A stretch of 18,327 nt of DNA from UBA10003 sp964365025 (GTDB lineage Bacteria > Patescibacteriota > Patescibacteriia > Magasanikbacterales > UBA10003). Positions 1-6,535 of this stretch are shown one piece after another. Location of the stretch: positions 1 to 18,327 of the forward strand of contig CAYIOJ010000017.1 in NCBI GenBank assembly GCA_964365025.1, read 5' to 3'. The notes below the pieces were generated by a model, which saw nothing but the letters and a program-made list of their open reading frames with translations, was not told the origin of the DNA and did not search any database. Numbering within the stretch: position 1 is the first letter of the stretch; each line of letters begins with the position of its first letter. Made by a program: the position numbers and the translations under genes.

Positions 1-23
1 ACGATTTCACAAAAAGTGAAAAT

Positions 24-113
24 TGGCGGAGAGGGTGGGATTCGAACCCACGAGGCTCCTTACGGAACCGCAGGTTAGCAACCTGCTACTTTAAGCCACT
101 CAGTCACCTCTCC
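24..113 (-). tRNA. tRNA-Ser (anticodon GCU)
   Basis: The minus strand folds as a class II tRNA. The acceptor arms GGAGAGG (107-113) and CCTCTCC (28-34) pair. The anticodon stem GCAGG/CCTGC encloses loop TTGCTAA with anticodon GCT at 77-79. There is a long variable arm, and the T-loop GGTTCGAATCC is present. The 3' CCA is encoded (24-26). GCU reads Ser codons AGC and AGU. Confidence 0.96.
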
Positions 114-151
114 AAAATATGACTAATTTATACCAAATCTTTTAATAATAA

Positions 152-583
152 TCAAGTTTCTCGAGCTAAAATGGCTCCCCACACCTCTTTTACGCCGTTG
201 GCGCGCAAAACTCTCGCCGCTTCTTCCAAAGTGGAGCCGGTGGTGAAAACATCATCTACTAAAATAACTCGTTCAACGCCAGCGAGCAGTTGGCGTAGAG
301 CAAACGCGCCTTGCAAATTGCGCCGCCGCTCCACGCCACTCAAACCGACTTGTGTTTTTGTCTGGCGCGAACGAACCAACACCTTTTTCAAAACTGATGT
401 GTTCAAATGCCTGCCCCAACTATCGGCTAACAAATCGGCCTGATTAAATCCGCGCTCCAAATATCTTTTCTTGTGCAAAGGGATCGGAATAATCGCGTCA
501 GGACGGCTGTCCAAAATAATTTTCCCGTTCTGCCTGACAAATTCCGCAATCAATTTGTCAAAAATCTCGCCAACCTCCTCCAC
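152..583 (-). CDS. comF: ComF family protein, C-terminal phosphoribosyltransferase part (split gene)
   Basis: This 143-aa ORF is the phosphoribosyltransferase half of a ComF/GntX protein, a family linked to DNA uptake during natural transformation. The PRPP-binding loop VILVDDVFTTGS is at residues 106-117, and the ComF signature RYLERGFNQ is at 40-48. It opens with GTG directly after two stop codons (TAATAAGTG) and lies in the same frame as the zinc-ribbon half upstream, separated by only five codons, three of them TAA. The reading frame between the halves still spells LKY, a conserved ComF stretch. So the two ORFs derive from one gene. It may be a recent pseudogene, a readthrough gene or a reinitiating split gene. 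No frameshift or other lesion is visible in this half. Confidence 0.85.
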   Translation of the reverse strand: MEEVGEIFDKLIAEFVRQNGKIILDSRPDAIIPIPLHKKRYLERGFNQADLLADSWGRHLNTSVLKKVLVRSRQTKTQVGLSGVERRRNLQGAFALRQLLAGVERVILVDDVFTTGSTLEEAARVLRANGVKEVWGAILARET

Positions 584-598
584 TTATTAATATTTCAA

Positions 599-853
599 TT
601 AATGAATCAATCGCGCGATAATTTCATTTTTATAATCCGCCAAGGCGATGACTTTACCCAAATACGGATGACAAAAAAATTGCGGCTTGATTTTGGACTG
701 TAATTTTTCCAAACACGGCGCGCATAACCACTCGCTTTCCGCGTGGCAAGAAATACAAAAAACAGGGAAAAGCAAATCCCTGCTTATGGCTAAAATTTTT
801 TTACCAAACCGCGCTGCTCCCCCTAACATAATTTTACTGCCAATACGCTCCAT
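599..853 (-). CDS. comF: ComF N-terminal zinc-ribbon part (split gene)
   Basis: This 84-aa ORF is the N-terminal part of ComF. A hydrophobic LLFP stretch is followed by C33xxC36 and C44xxC47, a zinc-ribbon pair, and then the conserved ALADYKNEIIARLIH segment that normally runs on into LKY. Translation stops at TAA 599-601, where intact homologues usually continue with Gln-Leu-Lys-Tyr. The phosphoribosyltransferase half follows in the same frame from 583. The ATG at 853 overlaps the preceding gene by 20 bases. An internal ATG at 829 would avoid the overlap and gives a family-like N-terminus (MLGGAARFG). The choice between the two is uncertain. Confidence 0.75.
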   Translation of the reverse strand: MERIGSKIMLGGAARFGKKILAISRDLLFPVFCISCHAESEWLCAPCLEKLQSKIKPQFFCHPYLGKVIALADYKNEIIARLIH

Positions 854-1430
854 CCGCCAGCCATTGGTTATTCTGGAGAGTCAGTTTTACGAGCATTTCT
901 TTATACGCCGTTTTAGGCCCGTTCACGTATGTTTCCAAGCGCTGGGTGGAAACTAAAACTGACGCGACAGAGTCGTTTGAAGAAATAATTTTAGATGAGA
1001 CGGCTTTAGTGGTAACGCCTACAAAATCAGCGCCCTGTTTAGCAGTTAACTGCGCTTTGTACTGATCCAGCCACTGCGCCAAGGTCGGCGTGGCAAATGG
1101 TTTCAACTCCGCAAAATTGGAAAAATTAGCCGCCACGCTGTATGAGCCAAATCTTTCCGCAAAATTTATAGCTGAATTTTTAATCGTTGCCTCTTTGGCC
1201 GCCGCGGCTATCTCGGATTTGCTTGGCATTTTTTTCACCTCAACAGGTACTGAAACATTACCACCCACCACATTGGATGTACCATCGGGCGAAACAACAG
1301 TAACTGGCTCATCCGTCTCTTCTGTCACCAGCACCGCCGGTTTTTGTCTAAAAACTAAAGCCAAAATCAAACCAATAATAATTAAAACCCCGATGCCGCC
1401 GAAAAAAATAATTTTTGTACGATAAGACAT
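834..1430 (-). CDS. Membrane-anchored VirB8-like/NTF2-like protein of the secretion block
   Basis: This 198-aa protein has a short cytoplasmic N-terminus, one membrane segment (about residues 6-29, rich in I, L and G), a Thr/Val/Pro-rich linker and an extracytoplasmic domain of about 120 residues. That domain contains FAERFGSYSV and ends in a strand-rich segment with WLADGAYWQ. This layout matches VirB8/TcpC-type inner-membrane scaffold proteins of type IV secretion, but the assignment rests on architecture and position after virB4, not on a recognised motif. I chose the ATG at 1430 because it places the basic MSYRTK stretch right before the membrane helix. An in-frame start at 1463 would add 11 residues and begin inside a hairpin. 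The comF start overlaps its 3' end. Confidence 0.6.
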   Translation of the reverse strand: MSYRTKIIFFGGIGVLIIIGLILALVFRQKPAVLVTEETDEPVTVVSPDGTSNVVGGNVSVPVEVKKMPSKSEIAAAAKEATIKNSAINFAERFGSYSVAANFSNFAELKPFATPTLAQWLDQYKAQLTAKQGADFVGVTTKAVSSKIISSNDSVASVLVSTQRLETYVNGPKTAYKEMLVKLTLQNNQWLADGAYWQ

Positions 1431-1454
1431 ATTTTTATTATCAAATGAGTGAGA

Positions 1455-1478
1455 GAAGAGCAAATTCTTTTGCTCTTC
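1455..1478 (-). other. Hairpin before the VirB8-like gene
   Basis: A 10-bp perfect inverted repeat (1455-1464 with 1469-1478, core AAGAGCAAA/TTTGCTCTT) with a 4-base loop sits between virB4 and the next gene. It has no T-run after it. In the minus-strand mRNA it could stabilise the transcript or pause the polymerase. It is unlikely to be a full terminator. Confidence 0.45.
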
Positions 1479-1496
1479 CGAGCGAACGCAGATATC

Positions 1497-1514
1497 AAAG
1501 GGCGCGCGCCCTTT
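1497..1514 (-). other. 18-bp GC-rich palindrome at the virB4 stop codon
   Basis: AAAGGGCGCGCGCCCTTT is a perfect palindrome overlapping the virB4 stop codon (1513-1515). As RNA it would give a 7-bp stem with a GCGC loop, followed only by TTT then GATAT. It could be a weak terminator or attenuator between virB4 and the downstream genes. Confidence 0.45.
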
Positions 1515-3390
1515 ATTCTTTCAATTTTTCATCAAATTCCCTTTTGGCCTCTTCAATTTCCAGCAACTGCCGCGGGTCGGTGGTAATCAACTGGTCTTCG
1601 GTGTATGAAGCCACTACCTTGATTGCCGCGTGCTTTTGGCCGGCAAAGAAAATCCCCTCGCCCACGCCGGCCTCCAGCAATAAATATTTTTCTCCCTGCG
1701 TCAATAAAAATACCTTGGCAATCTGCTCCACAGCCGCAGGCGATTGCTTCATCAATAATTGCAAAGCGCTGTTGTTCACAATAGCCTGCCCATAGGGTGA
1801 AGTCAAAAAGTCATTAACATCTTGCGTAATCGTCGTTACACCCAAATAATATTTGCGGCATCGTTTAATCAAAGCGAACACGAACTTGGCGCTGTCTTCG
1901 TGTTGCATCAGCCACCAGGCCTCGTCAATCACCAAAATTCTTTTTTTGGATTCGGAGCGCACCACATTCCAAATGTGATTGACAATGGTATAAATGGCCA
2001 TGGGCCGCAATTCATCTTCCAAATCGCGCACGCTGAAAACCACCAATTGATTTTTGACATCCACCGTGGTCGGAGAATTCAGCAAACCGGCAAAAGTTCC
2101 TTCGGTATATTTTTTAATGCGAATCAAAATGTCTTTGGTGCCTTCCATTCCTTCCAACACATCGGCAAAATCCTGCATAATCGGCGGCTCCACCTTGGTC
2201 AAATCAGCGCCGGGCACAATATCTTTTTTTGCGTAGGTTTCCAACAGCGCGCGGTCAATCAATGAGTCCTCTTCTGTTGTCACCTTGCCAAGCATTATTC
2301 TCACCAAACCTTTGACCGTGATTACAGCGCTCCGAATTATATCCTCCACGCTCACCTCTTCGCCCACCGGCCGGGGCAAATCAAAAGGATTTACCTTGCT
2401 GTCCGATGCCAAAGAAATATTAATGTATGACCCGCCAACAGCGTCGGATAAATGTTTGTATTCCATTTCCGGGTCAATAATCATCACATCAGTGCCAAGC
2501 ATGAGCGAACGCAAAACTTCCAACTTCACTGTATATGATTTCCCAGCGCCAGAGGTGGCGAAAACCACCATATTCGCGTTCTGCAAAGAAAACCTGTCAA
2601 ACAAAATCAAACTGTTATTATGCCTGTTAATGCCGTAAAGAATGCCGTTGTCCGAAGTCAAATCAGAAGAAATAAAAGGAAAAGACGAGGCAATGGGCGA
2701 AGAATTCATGTTAAAAGTAATCATCAACTCGTCATTACCCAAAGGCAAGGTGGAATTAAAACCTTGCTCGGATTGGAAAAAAACCTTTTTGGTGTAAATT
2801 AATTTTGAGCCAAATATGCTTTCAACCTCTTCGGTTATTTTGTCCAAGGCCTCTTTGCTATTGGCAAAAAGAGTAACATAAAAAGCGTATTGAAAAAAAT
2901 GTTCAATGCCCTGCGTCAAATCATCGCGCAGTTTTTCAATGTCGCGCAAAGCGGTTTCGCGCACAGGATCGCGCGGCGCGCCTTTTTCCGAATCAGCCAT
3001 AATCTGCGCCTCCAGCACGCCAACTTTTTTCTTTAATTGTTTTAAAATTATCTCTGATTTGACTGGATAAAAAAACATGCCGATGTCAAAGGCAAAATTT
3101 AGATTGATAATGGGCGACGACCAGCCCACGGAAATATAGCGCGGATAGGTGACGACAAAAATCGTGCGCGCGAAAGAACTGCCAATCTGAACAAAAGACG
3201 GGTCCACTTTCAAAGCGGCCGGAGAAATAATATCGCGCACTGAAACCGTGCCGGTCCGATAAATCCTTTCTTCTTCCAAAACGATCGTCTCTTCAGCAGC
3301 TTTCTTTTTGGCCGCGGAAAGACGCTCGGCCTCGGTTGGGCCGCGTTTGATTGGTTTTTTTGTTTCAATTGTGCTTGGACTAAACGGCAT
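1513..3390 (-). CDS. virB4: VirB4-family type IV secretion ATPase
   Basis: This 625-aa protein is a VirB4/TraC-type hexameric ATPase that powers type IV secretion or pilus assembly at the inner face of the membrane. Residues 1-250 form the family's N-terminal region (IYRTGTVSVRDIISP; FFYPVKSEIILKQL). Walker A is ATSGAGKS at 278-285, Walker B is RILVIDEAWW at 484-493, and a downstream TTITQDVNDF sensor-like segment follows. It begins 87 bases after the TraC-like gene, with a 75-bp palindromic repeat filling the gap. PrgI and the TraC-like protein lie upstream, an order common in CPR and Gram-positive conjugation-type systems. No VirD4 coupling protein or relaxase is visible here, so DNA transfer cannot be inferred from this window. 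Confidence 0.93.
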   Translation of the reverse strand: MPFSPSTIETKKPIKRGPTEAERLSAAKKKAAEETIVLEEERIYRTGTVSVRDIISPAALKVDPSFVQIGSSFARTIFVVTYPRYISVGWSSPIINLNFAFDIGMFFYPVKSEIILKQLKKKVGVLEAQIMADSEKGAPRDPVRETALRDIEKLRDDLTQGIEHFFQYAFYVTLFANSKEALDKITEEVESIFGSKLIYTKKVFFQSEQGFNSTLPLGNDELMITFNMNSSPIASSFPFISSDLTSDNGILYGINRHNNSLILFDRFSLQNANMVVFATSGAGKSYTVKLEVLRSLMLGTDVMIIDPEMEYKHLSDAVGGSYINISLASDSKVNPFDLPRPVGEEVSVEDIIRSAVITVKGLVRIMLGKVTTEEDSLIDRALLETYAKKDIVPGADLTKVEPPIMQDFADVLEGMEGTKDILIRIKKYTEGTFAGLLNSPTTVDVKNQLVVFSVRDLEDELRPMAIYTIVNHIWNVVRSESKKRILVIDEAWWLMQHEDSAKFVFALIKRCRKYYLGVTTITQDVNDFLTSPYGQAIVNNSALQLLMKQSPAAVEQIAKVFLLTQGEKYLLLEAGVGEGIFFAGQKHAAIKVVASYTEDQLITTDPRQLLEIEEAKREFDEKLKE

Positions 3391-3400
3391 ATTTTTATTT

Positions 3401-3475
3401 TGTCATTGCGAGGAACGAAGTGACGAAGCAATCTTATATTAATTGCGAGATTGCTTCGCTCCGCTCGCAATGACA
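3401..3475. repeat. Dispersed palindromic repeat, copy 1
   Basis: This is a 75-bp imperfect inverted repeat starting TGTCATTGCGAGGAACGAAG and ending CTCGCAATGACA. It contains GAAGCAATC and its inverse GATTGCTTC around a short AT-rich centre, so it folds into a long hairpin. It fills almost the whole gap between the TraC-like gene and virB4. Related units lie at 4607-4686, 5206-5345 and 17549-17582. Confidence 0.9.
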
Positions 3476-3476
3476 T

Positions 3477-4157
3477 CTACTGCTCTATTTGTAATTTTCC
3501 CACTTCCGCCATTTTTTGCGTCTCGGCCAAATCCAGATTGTAGGAATTATAATACAACTCAATCAAACTCTGCGTATCCAGCATCACCGCTGCCAAACTC
3601 ATACTTTGCAATTGGCCAATAATCTGATCCACGCGCGACGTCAAATCCTTTTTACGCTGAATAAATCTTTCTTGTTTCATGCCCAAAGTAATTGCCGGAA
3701 TAAAAATTTCTTTTAAGCGACTGAAAAAACTTTTCCGCTTGTCAGACAATGGATTAAACGGCACCACCACATAAAATCGCTTGCTCATAATATGCCCCAT
3801 TTCCACCAATTCCCCGACAAACGAACGGTAATCGGCAATCTGCATTTTTAATAATTCATTGGTTTGTTCTTTTTCCGATTGTTTTAGACGATCAATATAA
3901 TTTTCAATGTTTAATTTGCGCGATTGAATGACAATCTGCAAAGGATATTCCAAGGTGTTTAAAAATCCGGCATACGCGCTGATGAGCGCCTCTTGCTCTT
4001 CTTCCGATTTCAAAGCGAAATTAATGCTGGATGCCAAAAGCACGGCGCGCAAAGTGCCGTCTTTCATCACTACCACATCATCGCGAATTTCCGCGATATC
4101 CAGATATTTTTGAGTTGAAGCGCCGGGTTTGGAACCGGCGAGTTTTTTACTCTGCAT
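3477..4157 (-). CDS. TraC-like protein (separate VirB4 N-terminal-type domain)
   Basis: This 226-aa protein resembles the region that precedes the ATPase in VirB4 proteins of Gram-positive conjugative elements. Residues 17-75 (YLDIAEIRDDVVVMKDGTLR, then a SSINFALKSEEEQEALI-like stretch and LNTLEYPLQIVIQSRKL) are the recognisable part. A charged coiled segment and a short hydrophobic stretch (about 126-136) follow. It has no Walker motifs. It is encoded directly downstream of prgI (3-base gap) and upstream of virB4. In CPR genomes this trio is usual, and this protein probably works with VirB4. The repeat just after its stop codon separates it from virB4. Confidence 0.78.
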   Translation of the reverse strand: MQSKKLAGSKPGASTQKYLDIAEIRDDVVVMKDGTLRAVLLASSINFALKSEEEQEALISAYAGFLNTLEYPLQIVIQSRKLNIENYIDRLKQSEKEQTNELLKMQIADYRSFVGELVEMGHIMSKRFYVVVPFNPLSDKRKSFFSRLKEIFIPAITLGMKQERFIQRKKDLTSRVDQIIGQLQSMSLAAVMLDTQSLIELYYNSYNLDLAETQKMAEVGKLQIEQ

Positions 4158-4160
4158 AAA

Positions 4161-4589
4161 TTATTCTTCCGGCCGATACACTCCGCCCGTGTCCACGAGC
4201 AGGGCCATTTCGCTCAATTTGGACGCGCCTGGCAAATTTTTACGCGGTATAACTGTGGGCATAACCACTTTTTCCACTTGGCTTAACTTTTTTAATTCAG
4301 ATGATGAATATTGTTTTTGCCACACGCGCAAAGGCGATTTTTGCATTGTTTGCAGAAAATTCAGGATAAAATAGTGAAAGGGCTGGCCGTTGATTTTCAC
4401 AAACGCCAAAATCAAACCAACGCCGCCGAAAATCGCCAATAAAATTATAAACAAAACAAGATCGGCCAATTTGTAAGCGACAAAAAGCACCAAGCCGTCA
4501 ACCAAAAGAATAATAAACTGCCGCACGGTAATGGGGCCGAAAATTTTATCTTCCACATCAATAAATTGTGGCACGGTGAATTGCTGCAT
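4161..4589 (-). CDS. prgI: PrgI family membrane protein
   Basis: This 142-aa protein starts with the PrgI-family hallmark QFTVPQFIDVEDKIFGPITV. Two adjacent membrane helices follow (about residues 23-65, ILLVDGLVLFVAYKLADLV then FIILLAIFGGVGLILAF), then KINGQPFHYF and a C-terminal cytoplasmic tail. PrgI proteins are VirB3-like inner-membrane subunits that sit next to VirB4 in type IV secretion loci. The next gene starts 3 bases after its stop, so the two are probably translated together. An 80-bp palindromic repeat lies just upstream of its start (4607-4686). Confidence 0.92.
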   Translation of the reverse strand: MQQFTVPQFIDVEDKIFGPITVRQFIILLVDGLVLFVAYKLADLVLFIILLAIFGGVGLILAFVKINGQPFHYFILNFLQTMQKSPLRVWQKQYSSSELKKLSQVEKVVMPTVIPRKNLPGASKLSEMALLVDTGGVYRPEE

Positions 4590-4606
4590 TGTTGTTTATC
4601 TTTTTA

Positions 4607-4686
4607 TGTCATTGCGAGCGTAGCGAAGCAATCTTGTGAACTTGCGCATGAGATTGCTTCGTCGCCTACGGCTCATCGCAATGACA
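4607..4686. repeat. Dispersed palindromic repeat, copy 2
   Basis: This 80-bp inverted repeat has TGTCATTGCGAGCGTAGCGA on the left and CTCATCGCAATGACA on the right, with GAAGCAATCTTGTG / CATGAGATTGCTTC near the centre. It occupies the gap between prgI and the 613-aa gene and lies within the same presumed transcript. As RNA it would be a long hairpin. Confidence 0.9.
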
Positions 4687-4690
4687 GTTA

Positions 4691-6532
4691 TCACGCCCTC
4701 AATCTCCTATTCAATTCCATCACTGTTTTAAATTCTTCATAAGTCAGAGTCGGCCGACCAGCACCCTGTCTCTCTTCAATCATTTTTTGCACGGGCTTGG
4801 CCGCGTCAACACTTTCATTTAATAATCCCAAATACATTTTATTAACTTCGCTTTCCTGCCACGCTTTGATACCGGCAATTTTCTTTTCATAACTCTCTTC
4901 CGCGAGCAATTCTATTTTAGCATAAATTTTGTCCGCGGTCACTTTGACTTGCGGAGAAAGGCGGCGAAAATCCACAATAGTCATTTCTCTTAACTCCTCC
5001 ACCGGGCCAACCAAGCGCGGTTTATAGGCCACATCTTCCATTTTGGAGCGGCCTGATGGTGTTTGCGGAATGGCAATCTTGGGGGCTGGTTTAATGTGAG
5101 CCTGTGTCAGTGGAGCCAATTCAATTTTTGGCGTTGCTTTTTCCTGCTGGACTATTTTTAACGGCTGTGGATGTGTTTTTGTGATGTCAGAAGATGTTTT
5201 TTTAATGTCATTGCGAGGAGTCGCGGCCGCCTTATTGTCATTCCGAGCCGCAAGCGAGGAATCTTTGGGAAAGTTCTCTTTAATAGGCAAAACTTCTTTT
5301 GGCGCGAGAGGAGCGACCTGCCTGTCGGCAGGCAGGGCAATCTCGTTCTTCAACAAACCCTCTTTTTTTTCATCAACCATTTTCAAAAACTTTTCCGCTT
5401 CTTCATATGAAAAACTCATTCCACCCGCTTCTTTTGGCGACATTAATTTCTGCCGAGTTTCCACCCACTTGCGCACTTCTTTTAAACGCGACACCACAAT
5501 CATTTTAAATCTTTGTTGTAATTCCGGGACTATATTCAAACCGCTTTCTTTAACTAATTTTTCCGCCACTGCATCATAGCGTTCAATTGTTGGCGCAAAA
5601 ATTGGTTGAGGCACGGATTTAGTAGGCGTTGGTGATTGCCGAGTTGGAACTGGCGTAGGAGGCAATGGCTGTTTTGGTGGTAAAATTTGTGTTGATTTTG
5701 GCGCTAGTGGAGGTGGCGTGGATACTGACATTACTGGAGTTGGAGGCGGAGTTGATTTAAAAATTGGTCGTGACTCTTCCGGGACAGCTAATTTTAACGC
5801 CGGCACGCTGTTAAAAGTCAATTTTTTTTTATTTAATTCATCAAATTCTGTTTTCTTCATTACTTGTTCACTGCCATCTGGCATGGTAACTATCATATCC
5901 CAATTGGCCTTTAATTTTTCTTCATCCGGAAATTCCAACCAATCTAACAATTCCAATGCTTTCAATAATAAATCCTTATCTTCCAACGCTAAATTTTTTA
6001 CTACCGCGTCAGAATTTATAAAATGAACCCGTTCTATTGCTCCGCGTTTGATAACAGACGATTTTACCGAAGCCAAATAGCTTTGTGTCCACTCTTGCCA
6101 ACTTCTGCCGCCAAGCATCTCACGATTTTTCCGATATGCCTTAAAAAGTTCCGGCAACTCCGGTTTATCAGAAATCATGTCCTCTACATTTATTAAAAAA
6201 TCCTCCAAAAAAGCGCGCACTTTAATTCCTGATTTTAAAGCCGCCAGTGTCTGTTTTTGAATCAATTCAGCCCGAGCCTGCGGTCCGAGGCTATACAGAC
6301 CAATAAAATAACAAGTCAAAATAATTGGCGCGTATTTTTCCTGCACAGCCATGTCCGCATCCGGCTCGGCCAATTTTATCTCCAAACCACGCCTAATTTG
6401 CGCAGCATCGCTGTTAAACACAGCCGCCTCCTTCATGGACTCGACTAAAATATTAATACTTTGCCAAACTGCGTTAGTGGCCAACAGACGCGCGGGAATT
6501 TCTTTGATTTGTTCCGGCTCATTGATAATCAT
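4691..6532 (-). CDS. Proline-rich cytoplasmic protein of the secretion block, function unknown
   Basis: This 613-aa protein matches no family I recognise. Residues 1-230 look helical and globular (FIGLYSLGPQARAELIQKQ; an MPDGSEQVMKKTEFDEL segment at about 215-230). A Pro/Thr/Ser-rich linker follows at about 255-315 (STPPPTPVMSVSTPPPLAPK). A helical stretch runs from about 320 to 390, a second low-complexity linker from about 395 to 500, and a conserved-looking C-terminal helical domain from about 510 to 613. There is no signal peptide or membrane segment. Residues of about 396-443 are encoded by palindromic repeat sequence (SSLAARND, ATPRNDIKK), so the repeat entered without breaking the frame. 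It starts 3 bases after the VirB6-like gene, so it is very likely co-translated and may be a system-specific assembly or cargo-handling protein. Confidence 0.8.
   Translation of the reverse strand: MIINEPEQIKEIPARLLATNAVWQSINILVESMKEAAVFNSDAAQIRRGLEIKLAEPDADMAVQEKYAPIILTCYFIGLYSLGPQARAELIQKQTLAALKSGIKVRAFLEDFLINVEDMISDKPELPELFKAYRKNREMLGGRSWQEWTQSYLASVKSSVIKRGAIERVHFINSDAVVKNLALEDKDLLLKALELLDWLEFPDEEKLKANWDMIVTMPDGSEQVMKKTEFDELNKKKLTFNSVPALKLAVPEESRPIFKSTPPPTPVMSVSTPPPLAPKSTQILPPKQPLPPTPVPTRQSPTPTKSVPQPIFAPTIERYDAVAEKLVKESGLNIVPELQQRFKMIVVSRLKEVRKWVETRQKLMSPKEAGGMSFSYEEAEKFLKMVDEKKEGLLKNEIALPADRQVAPLAPKEVLPIKENFPKDSSLAARNDNKAAATPRNDIKKTSSDITKTHPQPLKIVQQEKATPKIELAPLTQAHIKPAPKIAIPQTPSGRSKMEDVAYKPRLVGPVEELREMTIVDFRRLSPQVKVTADKIYAKIELLAEESYEKKIAGIKAWQESEVNKMYLGLLNESVDAAKPVQKMIEERQGAGRPTLTYEEFKTVMELNRRLRA
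5206..5345. repeat. Cluster of palindromic repeat units inside the 613-aa gene
   Basis: Three units are seen. TGTCATTGCGAGGAGTCGCG starts at 5206. A TGTCATTCCGAGCCGCAAGC unit runs 5236-5266. A GCGAGAGGAGCGAC...GGCAATCTCG unit at 5304-5345 encloses an 8-bp hairpin, CCTGCCTG (5317-5324) with CAGGCAGG (5329-5336). All are read through in frame, and they encode a linker region of the host protein. This resembles in-frame palindromic elements of Rickettsia in behaviour, although no relation in sequence is claimed. Confidence 0.8.
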
Positions 6533-6535
6533 AAA

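Noticed and set aside
584..601. TAA recoded as Gln across the genome
   Set aside because: Many genes in the window end normally at TAA (for example the MNT, HEPN and VirB8-like genes), so a global change is not tenable. Only a local event at comF remains possible.
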